Shown here: positions 8,888-18,059 of the stretch, one piece after another
Layout: every line of letters begins with the position of its first letter
Numbering within the stretch: the first letter of the stretch is position 1
NCBI GenBank assembly: GCA_965228625.1
Contig: OZ245829.1
Location: 868,001 to 932,000, forward strand
Length of the DNA: 64,000 nucleotides
Direction: 5' to 3'
Origin: UBA2767 sp965228625
GTDB lineage: Bacteria > Pseudomonadota > Alphaproteobacteria > Rhizobiales > Methyloligellaceae
Notes under the pieces: model-generated
Told to the model about the DNA's origin: nothing
Databases searched by the model: none
Seen by the model: only the letters and a program-made list of their open reading frames with translations
Position numbers and translations under genes: made by a program

Positions 8888-8951
8888 CTCGCCCCTCTGC
8901 GCCCTTCCCGTTCGGCGGAGCAAGGCGGGAAACCGGTCCCCGGCACTTTCC

Positions 8952-9779
8952 CTACTTCATGCCGGTCAATGTGATCCCCTCGATGAAGCGCCGCTGCGCC
9001 ACGAGAAACGCGATGACCAGCGGCGCGATGATGACGGTCGCCGCGGCCATCAGCGGCCCGAATTCGAAGCCGAATTCCTCGTTGCGGAAGACGGAAATGC
9101 CGAGTGGCGGGGTATAGAACTCGCGGCTCGACAGCACGATGAGCGGCCAGAAGTAATCGTTCCAGTGGGCGATCACGGAAAAGATCCCGAACGCGGTCAG
9201 TGCCGGCAGCGCCGTGGGCAGCATCACGCGCCAGACGATCCCGAGTTCCGATATGCCGTCCATCCGCGCCGCGTCGACGAGGTCGTCCGGCACGGTCATG
9301 AAGAACTGGCGCATCAGGAAGATTCCGAAGACCGAGATGGTCCACGGCAGGATCAGCGCGGCGTAGGAGTCGAGGATCCCGATGTTATGGAACAGCACGT
9401 AGACGGGGATCGCCACCGCATGGGGCGGAATGAGCAGACAGAACAGCACCAGCGCGAACACCACGTCGCGGCCCCACCAGCGCAGCTTCGACAGGGCGTA
9501 GGCGCATGGCAGCGCGATCAGGATCTGCAGCAGAAAAATGGACGCCGTGACGATGGCGCCGTTGAGCATGTAGCGGGCGAGCGGCGTCGCGGTGAACGCT
9601 TCGGTGTAGTTCTCCAGCGCGTGCCACTCGCGCGGGATCGGCCACAGCGTTCCATCGGCGATCTCCGACGGCGCTTTCAGCGATGTGGTGATCATCTGGT
9701 AGAACGGCGCGAGAATGATGATCGCGCCGACGACGAGCACGAGCTGCTTGATGACTTCTCCCGGGCGGACGCGGCTCAT
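8952..9779 (-). CDS. ugpE: ABC transporter permease, UgpE/MalG-like
   Basis: A 275-residue inner-membrane permease. Hydrophobic segments span most of the length, and the cytoplasmic coupling motif VDAARMDGISELGIVWRV is the EAA loop that contacts the ATPase. The start at 9779 overlaps the stop of the upstream permease (ATGA), which decides the start; the long in-frame extension upstream is the other permease gene read in the wrong frame. It pairs with the UgpA-like protein as a heterodimeric channel. Confidence 0.85.
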   Translation of the reverse strand: MSRVRPGEVIKQLVLVVGAIIILAPFYQMITTSLKAPSEIADGTLWPIPREWHALENYTEAFTATPLARYMLNGAIVTASIFLLQILIALPCAYALSKLRWWGRDVVFALVLFCLLIPPHAVAIPVYVLFHNIGILDSYAALILPWTISVFGIFLMRQFFMTVPDDLVDAARMDGISELGIVWRVMLPTALPALTAFGIFSVIAHWNDYFWPLIVLSSREFYTPPLGISVFRNEEFGFEFGPLMAAATVIIAPLVIAFLVAQRRFIEGITLTGMK

Positions 9780-10714
9780 TGGTAATGCACCTTTCGCTCG
9801 ATCACGAACACCTTGACCAGCGTGAGCAGGAAGATGAACGCCAGGAACACCATGGTCAGCGCCGAGGCATAGGACGACCGGAAGAACTCGAAGCCCTCCT
9901 GGTAGATCTGGTAGACGAGCACCATGGTGGCGTTGTCGGGGCCGCCCTTGGTCAGCACGTGGACGGTATCGAAGACCTGGAAAGAGCGGATTGCGGTGAT
10001 GATCGCGACAAACATCGTCACCGGCGTCAGCAGTGGCCAGGTGACCAGCCAGAAGCGGTCCCAGGCCGAGCGCACGCCATCGACCTCGGCCGCATTGTAG
10101 AGTTCGCGGGGAATCGATGTGAGCCCGGCCATGAACAGGACCATGTTGAACCCGAGCGCCTGCCAGATCGCGATGAGGCAGAGCGCGGGCAGCGCCGTAT
10201 CGGGCTCCTGCAACCAGCTCTTCGCCTCGACGCCGAAAAAGCCGAGCAGTTGCGAGACCATTCCGAACTTGGCGTTCAGCATGAACTCCCACACCACCGC
10301 CATCGCGATCAGCGTGGACATGACCGGCAGGAAGTAGACCGCGCGCCACAATGATCGCCCGACCGTCACGCTTTCGATCAGAAGGGCCGCGCCGAGGCCG
10401 AGGATGATTGAGCCGGGAATGACGATGCCCACATAGATCAGCGTGTTGCCGATCGCCTTCCAGAAGATGTCGTCCTCGACCATTTCGTCATAGGTCGCCA
10501 TGCCGACCCAGTTGAACCCGGCGTCACCCAGCGACCAGTCGGTGAACGACAGCAGAAAGACCGCGATAACCGGCCCGATGAGAAGCAGGAACATCAGGAT
10601 CACGGCCGGCGCCGACAGCAGGGTCGCGATGATCTGGTAGCGGGCACGCGCCCTCGCCGCGGACGTCGCACGGGGCGCGGCCTCTTGCGCGTAGATGGCC
10701 TCATGCGTTGACAA
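9776..10714 (-). CDS. ugpA: ABC transporter permease, UgpA/MalF-like
   Basis: About 312 residues from a TTG start at 10714, preceded by GGAG with about 8 bases spacing inside the end of the ATPase gene. No ATG lies near, and upstream in-frame codons read the ATPase gene out of frame. The EAA coupling loop is YNAAEVDGVRSAWDRFW, and six or so hydrophobic segments are visible, the first right after a basic N-terminus. It overlaps ugpC by 14 bases and ugpE by 4, so the three genes are translationally linked. Confidence 0.82.
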   Translation of the reverse strand: MSTHEAIYAQEAAPRATSAARARARYQIIATLLSAPAVILMFLLLIGPVIAVFLLSFTDWSLGDAGFNWVGMATYDEMVEDDIFWKAIGNTLIYVGIVIPGSIILGLGAALLIESVTVGRSLWRAVYFLPVMSTLIAMAVVWEFMLNAKFGMVSQLLGFFGVEAKSWLQEPDTALPALCLIAIWQALGFNMVLFMAGLTSIPRELYNAAEVDGVRSAWDRFWLVTWPLLTPVTMFVAIITAIRSFQVFDTVHVLTKGGPDNATMVLVYQIYQEGFEFFRSSYASALTMVFLAFIFLLTLVKVFVIERKVHYQ

Positions 10715-11855
10715 GCTGCTTCTCCATGAACTCTTCCGTTTGCACCCTCGCGCCGGTCGAGCTGAAGAGCCGGACCGCTGTCGGGGTGAAATCGATCTCG
10801 ATGTCCTTTCCGACATCCAGACCGTGCCGTTCGATATGATCGAGGCGGATGATGGCGGGACGGTCCATGGTCTCGCTCGCAAAGTGGACCATCAGTTCCG
10901 CACCCAGGTTCTCGATGTGGGTGACGGTACCGCTCAGCACGCCCTCGCCCGAGGGCGCGAGACGCAGGGCCTCAGGGCGCAGGCCGACCTGGGCCGGACC
11001 TGTCCGGGCGTCCGTGACCAGGCCGGTCGGCACGCCGAGCAGATCCACGCCGCCGTCAGACCGGATCTCGCCGGTGAAGATGTTGATCTTGGGAGAGCCG
11101 ATGAACTCGGCGACGCGGATGTCCTGTGGATCGTTGTAAACCTCGTCCGGGGAACCGACCTGAACCAGCTCTCCATCCATCAGCACGGCGATCCGGTCGG
11201 ACATGGTCATGGCCTCCGCCTGATCGTGGGTGACATAGATGAAGGTTGCGCCGAGACGCCGGTGGAGCTGGGCGATCTCGGTGCGCATGTGAACCCGGAG
11301 CTTGGCGTCCAGGTTGGAAAGCGGTTCGTCCAGCAGGAACGCGTGCGGCTCGCGCACGATCGCGCGCCCGACGGCGACGCGCTGGCGTTGTCCGCCGGAG
11401 AGCTGGCCGGGCTTGCGATTCAACAGGTGTTTCATGTCGAGCAGGGATGCGACTTCCTCGACATCGGCGCGGATGCTTCTCTCCGTCGCCCGGGCCCCCG
11501 GCAGCAAGCGGCCCAGAAGGGGAAGCCTCTGAACGCTGTTCAGCCGGCCCATCCTGAGCGGAACGGCGATGTTGTCGAACACGCTGAGGTGCGGGTAGAG
11601 CGCGTAGGACTGGAACACCATCGAGATGTTGCGCTCGCTCGGGCGCACGCCGTCGATGACGTGCTCGTTGATGCGGATCTGTCCGCTGGATTGATGCTCA
11701 AGCCCGGCGACGATGCGCAAGAGCGTGGACTTGCCGCAACCGGACGGGCCGACCAGCGACACGAACTCGCCATCGGGAATCTGTAGGCTGATGTCCTTCA
11801 GGACCTCGACCTTGCCGAACGATTTGGTGATGTTCTGAATATGCACGGATGACAT
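10701..11855 (-). CDS. ugpC: ABC transporter ATP-binding protein, UgpC/MalK-like
   Basis: A 384-residue importer ATPase. Walker A GPSGCGKST is at 36-44, followed by the signature LSGGQRQRVAVGRAI and Walker B LLDEPLSNLDAKLR, and a C-terminal TOBE/OB regulatory domain of about 140 residues as in UgpC/MalK. The start at 11855 (MSSVHIQNITKSF) follows GAGGG; an ATG at 11906 would add 17 atypical residues. It is the promoter-proximal gene of the operon and is divergent from the LysR gene at 12029, with 173 bases between them for both promoters. I found no clear Pho box there. Confidence 0.88.
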   Translation of the reverse strand: MSSVHIQNITKSFGKVEVLKDISLQIPDGEFVSLVGPSGCGKSTLLRIVAGLEHQSSGQIRINEHVIDGVRPSERNISMVFQSYALYPHLSVFDNIAVPLRMGRLNSVQRLPLLGRLLPGARATERSIRADVEEVASLLDMKHLLNRKPGQLSGGQRQRVAVGRAIVREPHAFLLDEPLSNLDAKLRVHMRTEIAQLHRRLGATFIYVTHDQAEAMTMSDRIAVLMDGELVQVGSPDEVYNDPQDIRVAEFIGSPKINIFTGEIRSDGGVDLLGVPTGLVTDARTGPAQVGLRPEALRLAPSGEGVLSGTVTHIENLGAELMVHFASETMDRPAIIRLDHIERHGLDVGKDIEIDFTPTAVRLFSSTGARVQTEEFMEKQLVNA

Positions 11856-12028
11856 TGGGCCCTCGCGCTGGTGAAAAACAGCGTGAGTCGAAATAGCAAG
11901 TTTCATTGACGGATTGATGAAGTGATATTAGCTGGTCTTATGCATCGAATAGCCGGACTGGAACCGGTCGCTGCACCCGGGTCCGATTTGCAAGACGATA
12001 CAGACACCTAGAGCCTTCGCGGTCACCC

Positions 12029-12913
12029 ATGAGTCCACGTCTCAAAGCCAGCCCACACCAGATTGCCGCGTTTACCCACGCCGCGCGCGAGCGGAGCTTC
12101 TCGAAGGCCGCGGCCGTTCTCAATGTGACCCAACCCGCCGTGACCCAGCACGTGGCGAAGCTCGAGGAGATGATCGGCGCGCGGCTGTTCATTCGTCGGC
12201 GATCCGGACTGGAACTGACCCGCGCGGCGAAGGAACTCTTCGATATCTCCGACCGCATCCATGTGCTGGAGCAATTGCTCACGGAACGAATGCGGGACTA
12301 CTCGGAGCTCGACAGCGGACAGTTGTCGATCGTCGCCAATGCGCCGTGTCCCGCCATGGGACTGATCTCGGACTTCAAACGGCTGTACCCCGGTGTGCAT
12401 GTCGACTTTTCCCTGGGCGTGTGGAACGACACCATGGCGCAGGTCAAGGAACGGGAAATCGATATCGGCATCATCACCGAACCGGACGACGTCGACGGCA
12501 TGCACAAGATCGAGATCGAGAGAACACGGTACGTGGCGCTGGTCCAGAAGTCCCATGCGTTCGCCGCAAAGAAGTCGGTCTCGATGAAGGATCTGGCGCG
12601 CGAAAGCCTGATCCTTCCGGAACATGGCTCGCTGACCCGCCGCGTATTCGAGGAACGCATGGACGAACTCGGACTGCAGCCGGCATCCGTGACCACGGTC
12701 TCGACCTTTCCCCTCTCAAAGGAAGCGGTGCTCCACGGTGTCGGGGTCGCCATCATCCTGGAGGGCGCCTACTCGCCATCGAGCCGCTTAACCTCGATAC
12801 CAATTCGGGATTGGAACCGAACGTTCCGGACTTACATAGTCTGTCCTTCGGACAAAAAGGAACTGAGGCTGGTGCGCAGCTTTCTTGAACTCTCATCCGT
12901 CGAACGACTGTGA
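12029..12913 (+). CDS. LysR family transcriptional regulator
   Basis: A 294-residue regulator. The N-terminal winged helix includes SFSKAAAVLNVTQPAVTQHVAKLEEMIG (residues about 24-50), and the C-terminal half is a LysR effector-binding domain with the usual PxxHxxAAKK-like hinge. It is divergent from the ugpC-like operon, so it probably controls it. This differs from the PhoB control known in E. coli and may mean use of the substrate as a carbon source rather than only under phosphate limitation. The effector is unknown. Confidence 0.85.
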   Translation: MSPRLKASPHQIAAFTHAARERSFSKAAAVLNVTQPAVTQHVAKLEEMIGARLFIRRRSGLELTRAAKELFDISDRIHVLEQLLTERMRDYSELDSGQLSIVANAPCPAMGLISDFKRLYPGVHVDFSLGVWNDTMAQVKEREIDIGIITEPDDVDGMHKIEIERTRYVALVQKSHAFAAKKSVSMKDLARESLILPEHGSLTRRVFEERMDELGLQPASVTTVSTFPLSKEAVLHGVGVAIILEGAYSPSSRLTSIPIRDWNRTFRTYIVCPSDKKELRLVRSFLELSSVERL

Positions 12914-12984
12914 AACCCTTGCAAACTCAAGAGCATCGGCCCCGCATATCGACCGGTCTTTTGCCCCGCCTTGCTCACGTGTCC

Positions 12985-12992
12985 TATAATAC
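12985..12992 (+). promoter_or_regulatory. -10-like element before iclR-type gene
   Basis: TATAATAC at 12985-12992 contains a perfect TATAAT hexamer 27 bases before the IclR start codon. Its reverse complement GTATTATA is similar to AT-rich sites at 16829-16840 and 20710-20720, in the two divergent promoters of the same cluster. It could be a plain -10 box, a regulator site, or both. Confidence 0.4.
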
Positions 12993-13016
12993 CTCTGACC
13001 GTTGGAGGGACGTCAC

Positions 13017-13913
13017 ATGAACTCAACACCTGCGCGTAACCCCGGTGGAAAAGGTCGGGCCGTACGAGCTGATGCAGCCACTGCGCCAAAGGATGCCGTG
13101 ATCGAAGACGCGCCGGCCGGCGCCGGCAGCATCTTCAAAGCACTCCGCATTCTCGAGTGTATTGTCGAAACCTCAGCGCCTGTTTCGGTTGCCGAGGTCG
13201 CCACGACTCTCGGGATCTCCAAGCCGACGACCCACCGCATCGCCACGTTCCTGGAGGACTTCGGCTATCTCGAACGGGAGACCGGCGGCCGCCGTTTCAT
13301 CGAGAGCCAGCGCCTGATCGATCTGTCGCTGAACGTCCTGTTCGCCGCCGCGCAGCGCCCCAATCGGCACGGCATTCTGGAATGGGTGGTCGAACAGACG
13401 GGCGAGACATGCAACCTCGGCATCATGAACCACAGCGAGCTTGTCTATCTCGACCGCGTCGAGGCGGAATGGCCACTGGGCTTGCGGTTCGAACCGGGAA
13501 GCCGGGTTCCGTTGCATTGCACCGCCATCGGCAAGCTGTTCCTCAGCATGCAGTCCAACGAGAGTCTCGACACGCTGCTCAAGACCTTGCGCCTCTCCAA
13601 ATACACCGATGCGACGCTGACCGATCCGGACACGCTGCGCGCGAACCTTGCGAAGATCCGCAAAGCCGGTTTCAGCATCGACAACCAGGAATTCATGTAC
13701 GGCGTCGTCTGCATCGCCGTACCGGTGTTCGACGCCACGGGCCGCATGCGCGCCGGTCTGGCGATTTCCGCCCCCGAGGCCCGCGTGAGTGCGGAGCGCG
13801 CCCCGGACTATGCGCCGGTGCTGCGCGCGGCCGCCGCCCGCCTGCAGGCTGCCATGTTCACGCCTGTCGGAGACGAAGAGACGGGCACGGGTGAACTATT
13901 GCAAATGCGCTGA
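13017..13913 (+). CDS. IclR family transcriptional regulator
   Basis: About 298 residues from the ATG at 13017, preceded by GGAGG. A poorly conserved Gly/Ala-rich N-terminus is followed by the winged helix (about 45-105, with SVAEVATTLGISKPTTHRIATFL) and the IclR effector domain (about 115-285, with RVPLHCTAIGKLFLS and the conserved CIAVPVFD). It converges on the TauE-type gene with 10 bases between them. It is the only regulator in the amidase/TRAP/carboxyltransferase cluster and is the likely controller. The ligand is probably a small carboxylate, by family. Confidence 0.87.
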   Translation: MNSTPARNPGGKGRAVRADAATAPKDAVIEDAPAGAGSIFKALRILECIVETSAPVSVAEVATTLGISKPTTHRIATFLEDFGYLERETGGRRFIESQRLIDLSLNVLFAAAQRPNRHGILEWVVEQTGETCNLGIMNHSELVYLDRVEAEWPLGLRFEPGSRVPLHCTAIGKLFLSMQSNESLDTLLKTLRLSKYTDATLTDPDTLRANLAKIRKAGFSIDNQEFMYGVVCIAVPVFDATGRMRAGLAISAPEARVSAERAPDYAPVLRAAAARLQAAMFTPVGDEETGTGELLQMR

Positions 13914-13923
13914 AGGGCACGCG

Positions 13924-14700
13924 CTATTTCAGAATCGCGGCAACCAGTGTCGCGGCGGCGATGAGCGCCAGCATGGTCAGCGAGACACGGCGGTGGTGCC
14001 TTTGCCCGTACGCGCGATAGAACCGCGATCCAAGATAAATCGACGCGAAATAGATCGGCGCTGACACGATGCCGACGATCAGCACCCGTGGCGTCAACAG
14101 TCCATACGCCCACATGATCGGCAGTCCGATGACAATCAGCGCGCCCATCATGGCGATAATGTTGGCGCGGGTTGTGTCGGTCACATCGTCGCGCGCCAGC
14201 AGCACCGCGACGATCGCCGGTCCGCCGACGCCGGTCGATCCGTGAATCAGCCCGCCGGCAGTCCCCGCTCCCAGCGACACCGGCAACCGGGTCGGGCCGG
14301 TGTAGCGCCAATTGGTCGCCAGCAGGCAGACCATCAGCAGCACCATCACCGAAATCACGATGCGCATGATTTCGGGATTGATGGTGACCAGCGCCAGGAC
14401 GCCCAGCGGGATCGCCACGACGAGCGCGAGGATCATCGGCACAACGGTTGGTCGGTCCGCGTGCCGCACGGCCGTCGGCAACAGTTGCAGCACACCGGGC
14501 AGCTCCATGATGGTGTGCATGGGCACGCCCTCGCGAGGCGTAAAAATGATGCTGAGCACGGGAACGATAACGAGCGCCGCACCGAAGCCCGTGAACCCGC
14601 GAAGGATCCCGCCAACTGCTACCACCGCGAGCGCCAGGACCATGCGGACATCGAGCAGCCCCATGTCGTGCCATGTGGAAGGGTCGAAATACGCGCTCAT
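13924..14700 (-). CDS. TauE/SafE family membrane protein (anion exporter)
   Basis: About 258 residues, almost entirely hydrophobic with roughly seven to eight membrane segments. The family repeats are visible: a first GFTGFGAAL motif and a second GSTGVGGPAI motif. The start at 14700 overlaps the amidase stop (ATGA), fixing it. Known family members export sulfite, sulfoacetate or related anions. As the last gene of an SDR-amidase-TauE operon it may export an anionic product or import its acid. No enzyme next to it obviously makes sulfite. Confidence 0.82.
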   Translation of the reverse strand: MSAYFDPSTWHDMGLLDVRMVLALAVVAVGGILRGFTGFGAALVIVPVLSIIFTPREGVPMHTIMELPGVLQLLPTAVRHADRPTVVPMILALVVAIPLGVLALVTINPEIMRIVISVMVLLMVCLLATNWRYTGPTRLPVSLGAGTAGGLIHGSTGVGGPAIVAVLLARDDVTDTTRANIIAMMGALIVIGLPIMWAYGLLTPRVLIVGIVSAPIYFASIYLGSRFYRAYGQRHHRRVSLTMLALIAAATLVAAILK

Positions 14701-15983
14701 GCGAGTTGCGCCTCGATCCATTTCGCGGCGGCGATCAGGTCATGGTCCCTGCCGGGCCGGGCCGCCACCTGCAGCCCGAGCGGCAGGCCGGCAGGTCCTT
14801 TTCCGCATGGCAGGGTGATCGAGGGCAATCCGAGCAATGTCCAGGCCCGGCTCATGAGCGGATCGCCGGTCCCATCCTCGATAGGCGGCGCCTCCCCAAG
14901 CGTGCTCGGCGCGAGCAGGACGTCCGCGCCGGCGAACAGCTCGTCGATGGTCTCCAGCGCCACGCGGCGCGCCGAAACGGCGCGCTCGTACCGGTCCGGT
15001 TCGATAGCAAGACCTTCCTCTATGAGTTCCGAAATCTGCGAACTGAGGCGCGCGCGGTGATGCAGCCACTCCGACGAGAACTCCCGCGCCGCTTCGAACG
15101 CCAGGACCGTGTTCTGAACGGTACTCAAAGGCTTGAATGGATCGGGCGCGTCACTGTCGGAAACGCCGGCTCCAGCCGAACGCAGTAGCGAGACCGCGCT
15201 TTCAAAGACCAGGAGCGCCTCAGGCGAGACCTGGTCCCAGTCGGGGGTACGCGCGACACGCAATGAAGGCTTTTCAGGCCCGGTCTCCCCGGTCCAGTCA
15301 TCACGCCCCGCCATGACACCGGCGATCAGTGCCGCGTCCGCGACGGTCCGGGCGAAAACGCCGGCCGTATCGAGCGAGCCGGCCAGCGGTTTGACACCGG
15401 CGAGGGATATGCGTCCGAAACTCGGCTTGAACCCGACGACCCCGCAATAGGACGCGGGACGCATGGTCGACGCGACCGTTTGTGACCCGATCGCCAGCGG
15501 CATCATGAAATCGGCGACGCCCGCCGCCGAACCGCTGGACGACCCGCCGGGGGTGCGCGACGCGTCATGCGGATTGCGCGTCTTCCCCGCTTTCCAGTAT
15601 GCAAACTCGGTCGTGACCGTCTTGCCGAGGATGACCGCACCGGCGGCGCGCAGGCGGGCGACGGCGGCGGCATCCCATACGGGCCTGTTGCCGGCGTAAA
15701 TCTCCGAGCCGTAGGCCGTCGGCATGTCGCACGTGTCGTAGATATCCTTGATCCCGACAGGCAGCCCGTGCAGCGGACCGCGCGCCTCCTTGGCAAGCCC
15801 GTCAAGCCGCTTCACCTGGGATTCGACGAGGCCCCGGTCGAGGATCTGCCAGGCACCGACGACACTCTCGCGTTCGTCGATGCGCGCGAGGCAGGCGGCG
15901 GCCAGTTCCGCGGCCGTGATGTCACCGCGCGCTATGGATTCCGCTCCGGACCGGGCGTCCAGTTTGACGAGTTCTTCTTCCAC
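14697..15983 (-). CDS. Amidase (amidase signature family)
   Basis: A 428-residue amidase signature enzyme. The Ser-cisSer-Lys triad is visible as K79 (GIKDIYDT), the Gly/Ser-rich GGSSSGSAAG at 147-155 and the nucleophile S172 in ASTMRPASYCG. It hydrolyses a carboxamide to acid plus ammonia; GatA is excluded because no GatB/C is near. Start is GTG after GAGGGGG, 9 bases downstream of the SDR gene. With a TAXI importer divergent from this operon, the imported compound may be an amide or be released from one. Confidence 0.88.
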   Translation of the reverse strand: MEEELVKLDARSGAESIARGDITAAELAAACLARIDERESVVGAWQILDRGLVESQVKRLDGLAKEARGPLHGLPVGIKDIYDTCDMPTAYGSEIYAGNRPVWDAAAVARLRAAGAVILGKTVTTEFAYWKAGKTRNPHDASRTPGGSSSGSAAGVADFMMPLAIGSQTVASTMRPASYCGVVGFKPSFGRISLAGVKPLAGSLDTAGVFARTVADAALIAGVMAGRDDWTGETGPEKPSLRVARTPDWDQVSPEALLVFESAVSLLRSAGAGVSDSDAPDPFKPLSTVQNTVLAFEAAREFSSEWLHHRARLSSQISELIEEGLAIEPDRYERAVSARRVALETIDELFAGADVLLAPSTLGEAPPIEDGTGDPLMSRAWTLLGLPSITLPCGKGPAGLPLGLQVAARPGRDHDLIAAAKWIEAQLA

Positions 15984-15992
15984 TTGACCCCC

Positions 15993-16757
15993 TCAGACGA
16001 GCGTGCGCCCTCCGTCGACAAAAATCGTTTGACCGGTGATGAAGGTGCCGCCCGGCGCCACGAGCAGAATGACCGCCGCCAGAATGTCCTCCGGCCGGCA
16101 CAGACGCCCCATGGGAATCTGCGAAAGCACGTCGGCCCGGCGGCCCGGGTCGGACAAAAGTTCGTCGGTGAGCGGCGTTTCGGTCATCGCCTGTCCGATC
16201 GCATTCACCGTGATGCCCTTCGGCGCGAGTTCACGCGCGGCGACCCGCACCATCTGCGACAGGCCGGCCTTCGACGCGGCGTATGCCGCATATTCCGGGT
16301 TCGCTACGTGGCTCGATACCGACGCAAGATGGACGATCCGCCCGCTGCCGGCCTCTGACATGATCCGCGCCGCGGCACGGGTGAGCAGGAACGGTGCCGT
16401 CAGATTGACGGAAACCGTCTCCATGAAATCGTCATGTGTCATGTCCGTGATCGGCGCGGTGCGAAAGATCCCTGCCGCATTGACCAGCCCGTCGAGACGG
16501 CCATGGGTCTCGACGACATGTCTCAGTGTCTCGTCGACCGCCTTCTCGTCGCAGATGTCGAGGCCGGCGACGGCCGTTTTCGTCTGGCCGCCAAGGTCTG
16601 ACGCCAGGCCCTCCAGTCTGTCCTGATCGAGATCAGTGAGATAAAGTCTTGCCCCACGCGCGCCAAGCGCCTTCGAAATCGCCGAACCAAGCGCCCCTGC
16701 CGCGCCTGTTACCAGCACTACCTTGCCGGTCACTTCAAAAAGCGGGTCGGGCTGCAC
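15993..16757 (-). CDS. SDR family oxidoreductase
   Basis: About 254 residues from a GTG at 16757 with GGAG upstream; an ATG at 16910 would add 51 residues unlike an SDR N-terminus, so the shorter form is preferred. The Rossmann motif is TGAAGALG (a small variation with Ala at the sixth position), NAAG follows, and YAAYAASKAG holds the catalytic Tyr and Lys. The C-terminus has the usual TGQTIFVDGG. It leads the SDR-amidase-TauE operon and is divergent from the TAXI transporter. Substrate unknown, likely a hydroxy acid or alcohol of the imported compound. Confidence 0.83.
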   Translation of the reverse strand: MQPDPLFEVTGKVVLVTGAAGALGSAISKALGARGARLYLTDLDQDRLEGLASDLGGQTKTAVAGLDICDEKAVDETLRHVVETHGRLDGLVNAAGIFRTAPITDMTHDDFMETVSVNLTAPFLLTRAAARIMSEAGSGRIVHLASVSSHVANPEYAAYAASKAGLSQMVRVAARELAPKGITVNAIGQAMTETPLTDELLSDPGRRADVLSQIPMGRLCRPEDILAAVILLVAPGGTFITGQTIFVDGGRTLV

Positions 16758-16828
16758 GGTCGTCCGGGCTCCTGCGAGTGCACAAATTTTCGCCTTCCAC
16801 CCGAGGTGGGCTTGACGAAGGCCATTTC

Positions 16829-16840
16829 GTATTATGATAC
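16829..16840. promoter_or_regulatory. Near-palindromic AT-rich site in SDR/TAXI divergent promoter
   Basis: GTATTATGATAC is a near-palindrome (GTAT/ATAC arms). The 8-mer TATTATGA within it recurs at 20713-20720 in the other divergent promoter of the cluster, and a related TATAATAC precedes the IclR gene. It is a candidate IclR-family operator or a -10 region for the leftward operon. Confidence 0.4.
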
Positions 16841-16955
16841 TTTTCGTTCCAAAAACCCAAAGACCAGTTGGCATCGATGATTTATCATCGTTCTGTGGCC
16901 TGCGAGACATAGAATCGTAACCCGGTCTCGAAGGCGTCCTTAAGGGAGGGAGTTA

Positions 16956-18035
16956 ATGTCGATCTTCAAGTCAGTAAGCAAACTAGCCGCCGCCGGAATT
17001 GTGGCCGTGACGGCCGCCTATGGCAGTGCGACGGCAACGCGCGCGGCGGACGCCGTGCCGGTTCTGTTGTGCCCGTTCGGATGCGGTCCGATCGCCGGTG
17101 ACACGATCCTGATGAACCAGATGATCAAGGCGGGATCGGAAGTCATGCTGCTTCCGCAGGAAACGCCGGGCTACATGTACAACATCCGTGAGATGGGCCG
17201 GAACAAGAACAAGTGGAAACACTCAATCTTCTCGACTGAAGATACGCTGATCCAGGTCGCCTATGCCGGCGGCTCGCCGGAAATGAAGGAATTCCTCCCG
17301 GAGCCGGTGAAGATTCCGTGGAAACTGCTCTACGGTGAAGCATGGTGGGGACAGGGCAAGTTCCTTGTCACCTTCGACTGCAATCTCAAATCCATGGCGG
17401 ATCTGAAGGGCAAGCGGATCTCGCTTGGTCTGCGCGGCCAATCAGACTGGGGCGTGTTCTCCCGCCTGTTCCTCGAGCACGCATTCGGCGTGACGACTGA
17501 CAATGCTGATATCCGCCATATGACACCGGGCCAGCTCACCCAGCAGTTGATCGACGGCGCGACCGACGCGGCCGTTACGCCGATCGGCACCGAGCCGAGC
17601 CTGAAGAACTTCATCATCCCCGGTCCGGTGCGCCAGCTCGAGGCCACGGGCAAGAAGATGTGCTATCTCGGCGTGTCGAAAGAGGACGTCGATAAGGTCA
17701 ACAAGAAATTCGATGCAACCTGGCAGCACGTCGAGCTGCCGGCGAACACGCTGCCGCATCAGGACAAGCCCCTTGGCGTCGCCTTCAACAAGGGCTTCAA
17801 GGCTGCGCACGAGTCGTTCGACGAGAACCGCGCCTACAATATCGTCAAGGCCGTCGCCAAGATCGGTCCGCAGATGAAAGAGCTTCACGCACTCTGGCGC
17901 ATCTGGTCGCCGGAACTGATGACGTGCGGTCTCTCGGACGAGAACACGCATCCAGGCGCCATCAAGGCCTACAAGGAACTCGGCTGGTGGGACAAGCGCA
18001 AGGCTTGTGAGCCGATGACCTATCCCAGCGGCTGA
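16956..18035 (+). CDS. TAXI family TRAP transporter solute-binding protein
   Basis: A 359-residue periplasmic binding protein. A signal peptide is present (cleavage near residue 31, TRA|AD). The mature protein has the TAXI/ NMT1_3 pattern, including ADLKGKRISLGLRGQSDWGVFSR and GATDAAVTPIGTEPSL. A strong GGGAGGGAG precedes the ATG. It is followed by its fused permease, with a GC-rich hairpin between them. Two Cys pairs (CPFGCG near the mature start, later Cys) may form disulfides. Known TAXI ligands include glutamate, glutarate-like acids and 2-oxoglutarate; the ligand here is unknown. Confidence 0.87.
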   Translation: MSIFKSVSKLAAAGIVAVTAAYGSATATRAADAVPVLLCPFGCGPIAGDTILMNQMIKAGSEVMLLPQETPGYMYNIREMGRNKNKWKHSIFSTEDTLIQVAYAGGSPEMKEFLPEPVKIPWKLLYGEAWWGQGKFLVTFDCNLKSMADLKGKRISLGLRGQSDWGVFSRLFLEHAFGVTTDNADIRHMTPGQLTQQLIDGATDAAVTPIGTEPSLKNFIIPGPVRQLEATGKKMCYLGVSKEDVDKVNKKFDATWQHVELPANTLPHQDKPLGVAFNKGFKAAHESFDENRAYNIVKAVAKIGPQMKELHALWRIWSPELMTCGLSDENTHPGAIKAYKELGWWDKRKACEPMTYPSG

Positions 18036-18059
18036 CTATTGCTGCTATCGTGACAACAC

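Noticed and set aside
8952..10349. UgpE-like gene extended to 465 residues
   Set aside because: The extension is the UgpA-like gene in another frame; the overlapping ATGA at 9779 gives a normal permease.
11856..12028. Pho box upstream of the Ugp-like operon
   Set aside because: No pair of CTGTCAT-like repeats is visible in this gap, so PhoB control is not supported by sequence.
14697..15983. Amidase as GatA of tRNA amidotransferase
   Set aside because: No GatB or GatC is nearby, the nucleophile region ASTMRPASYCG differs from GatA, and the gene is in an operon with an SDR and an exporter.
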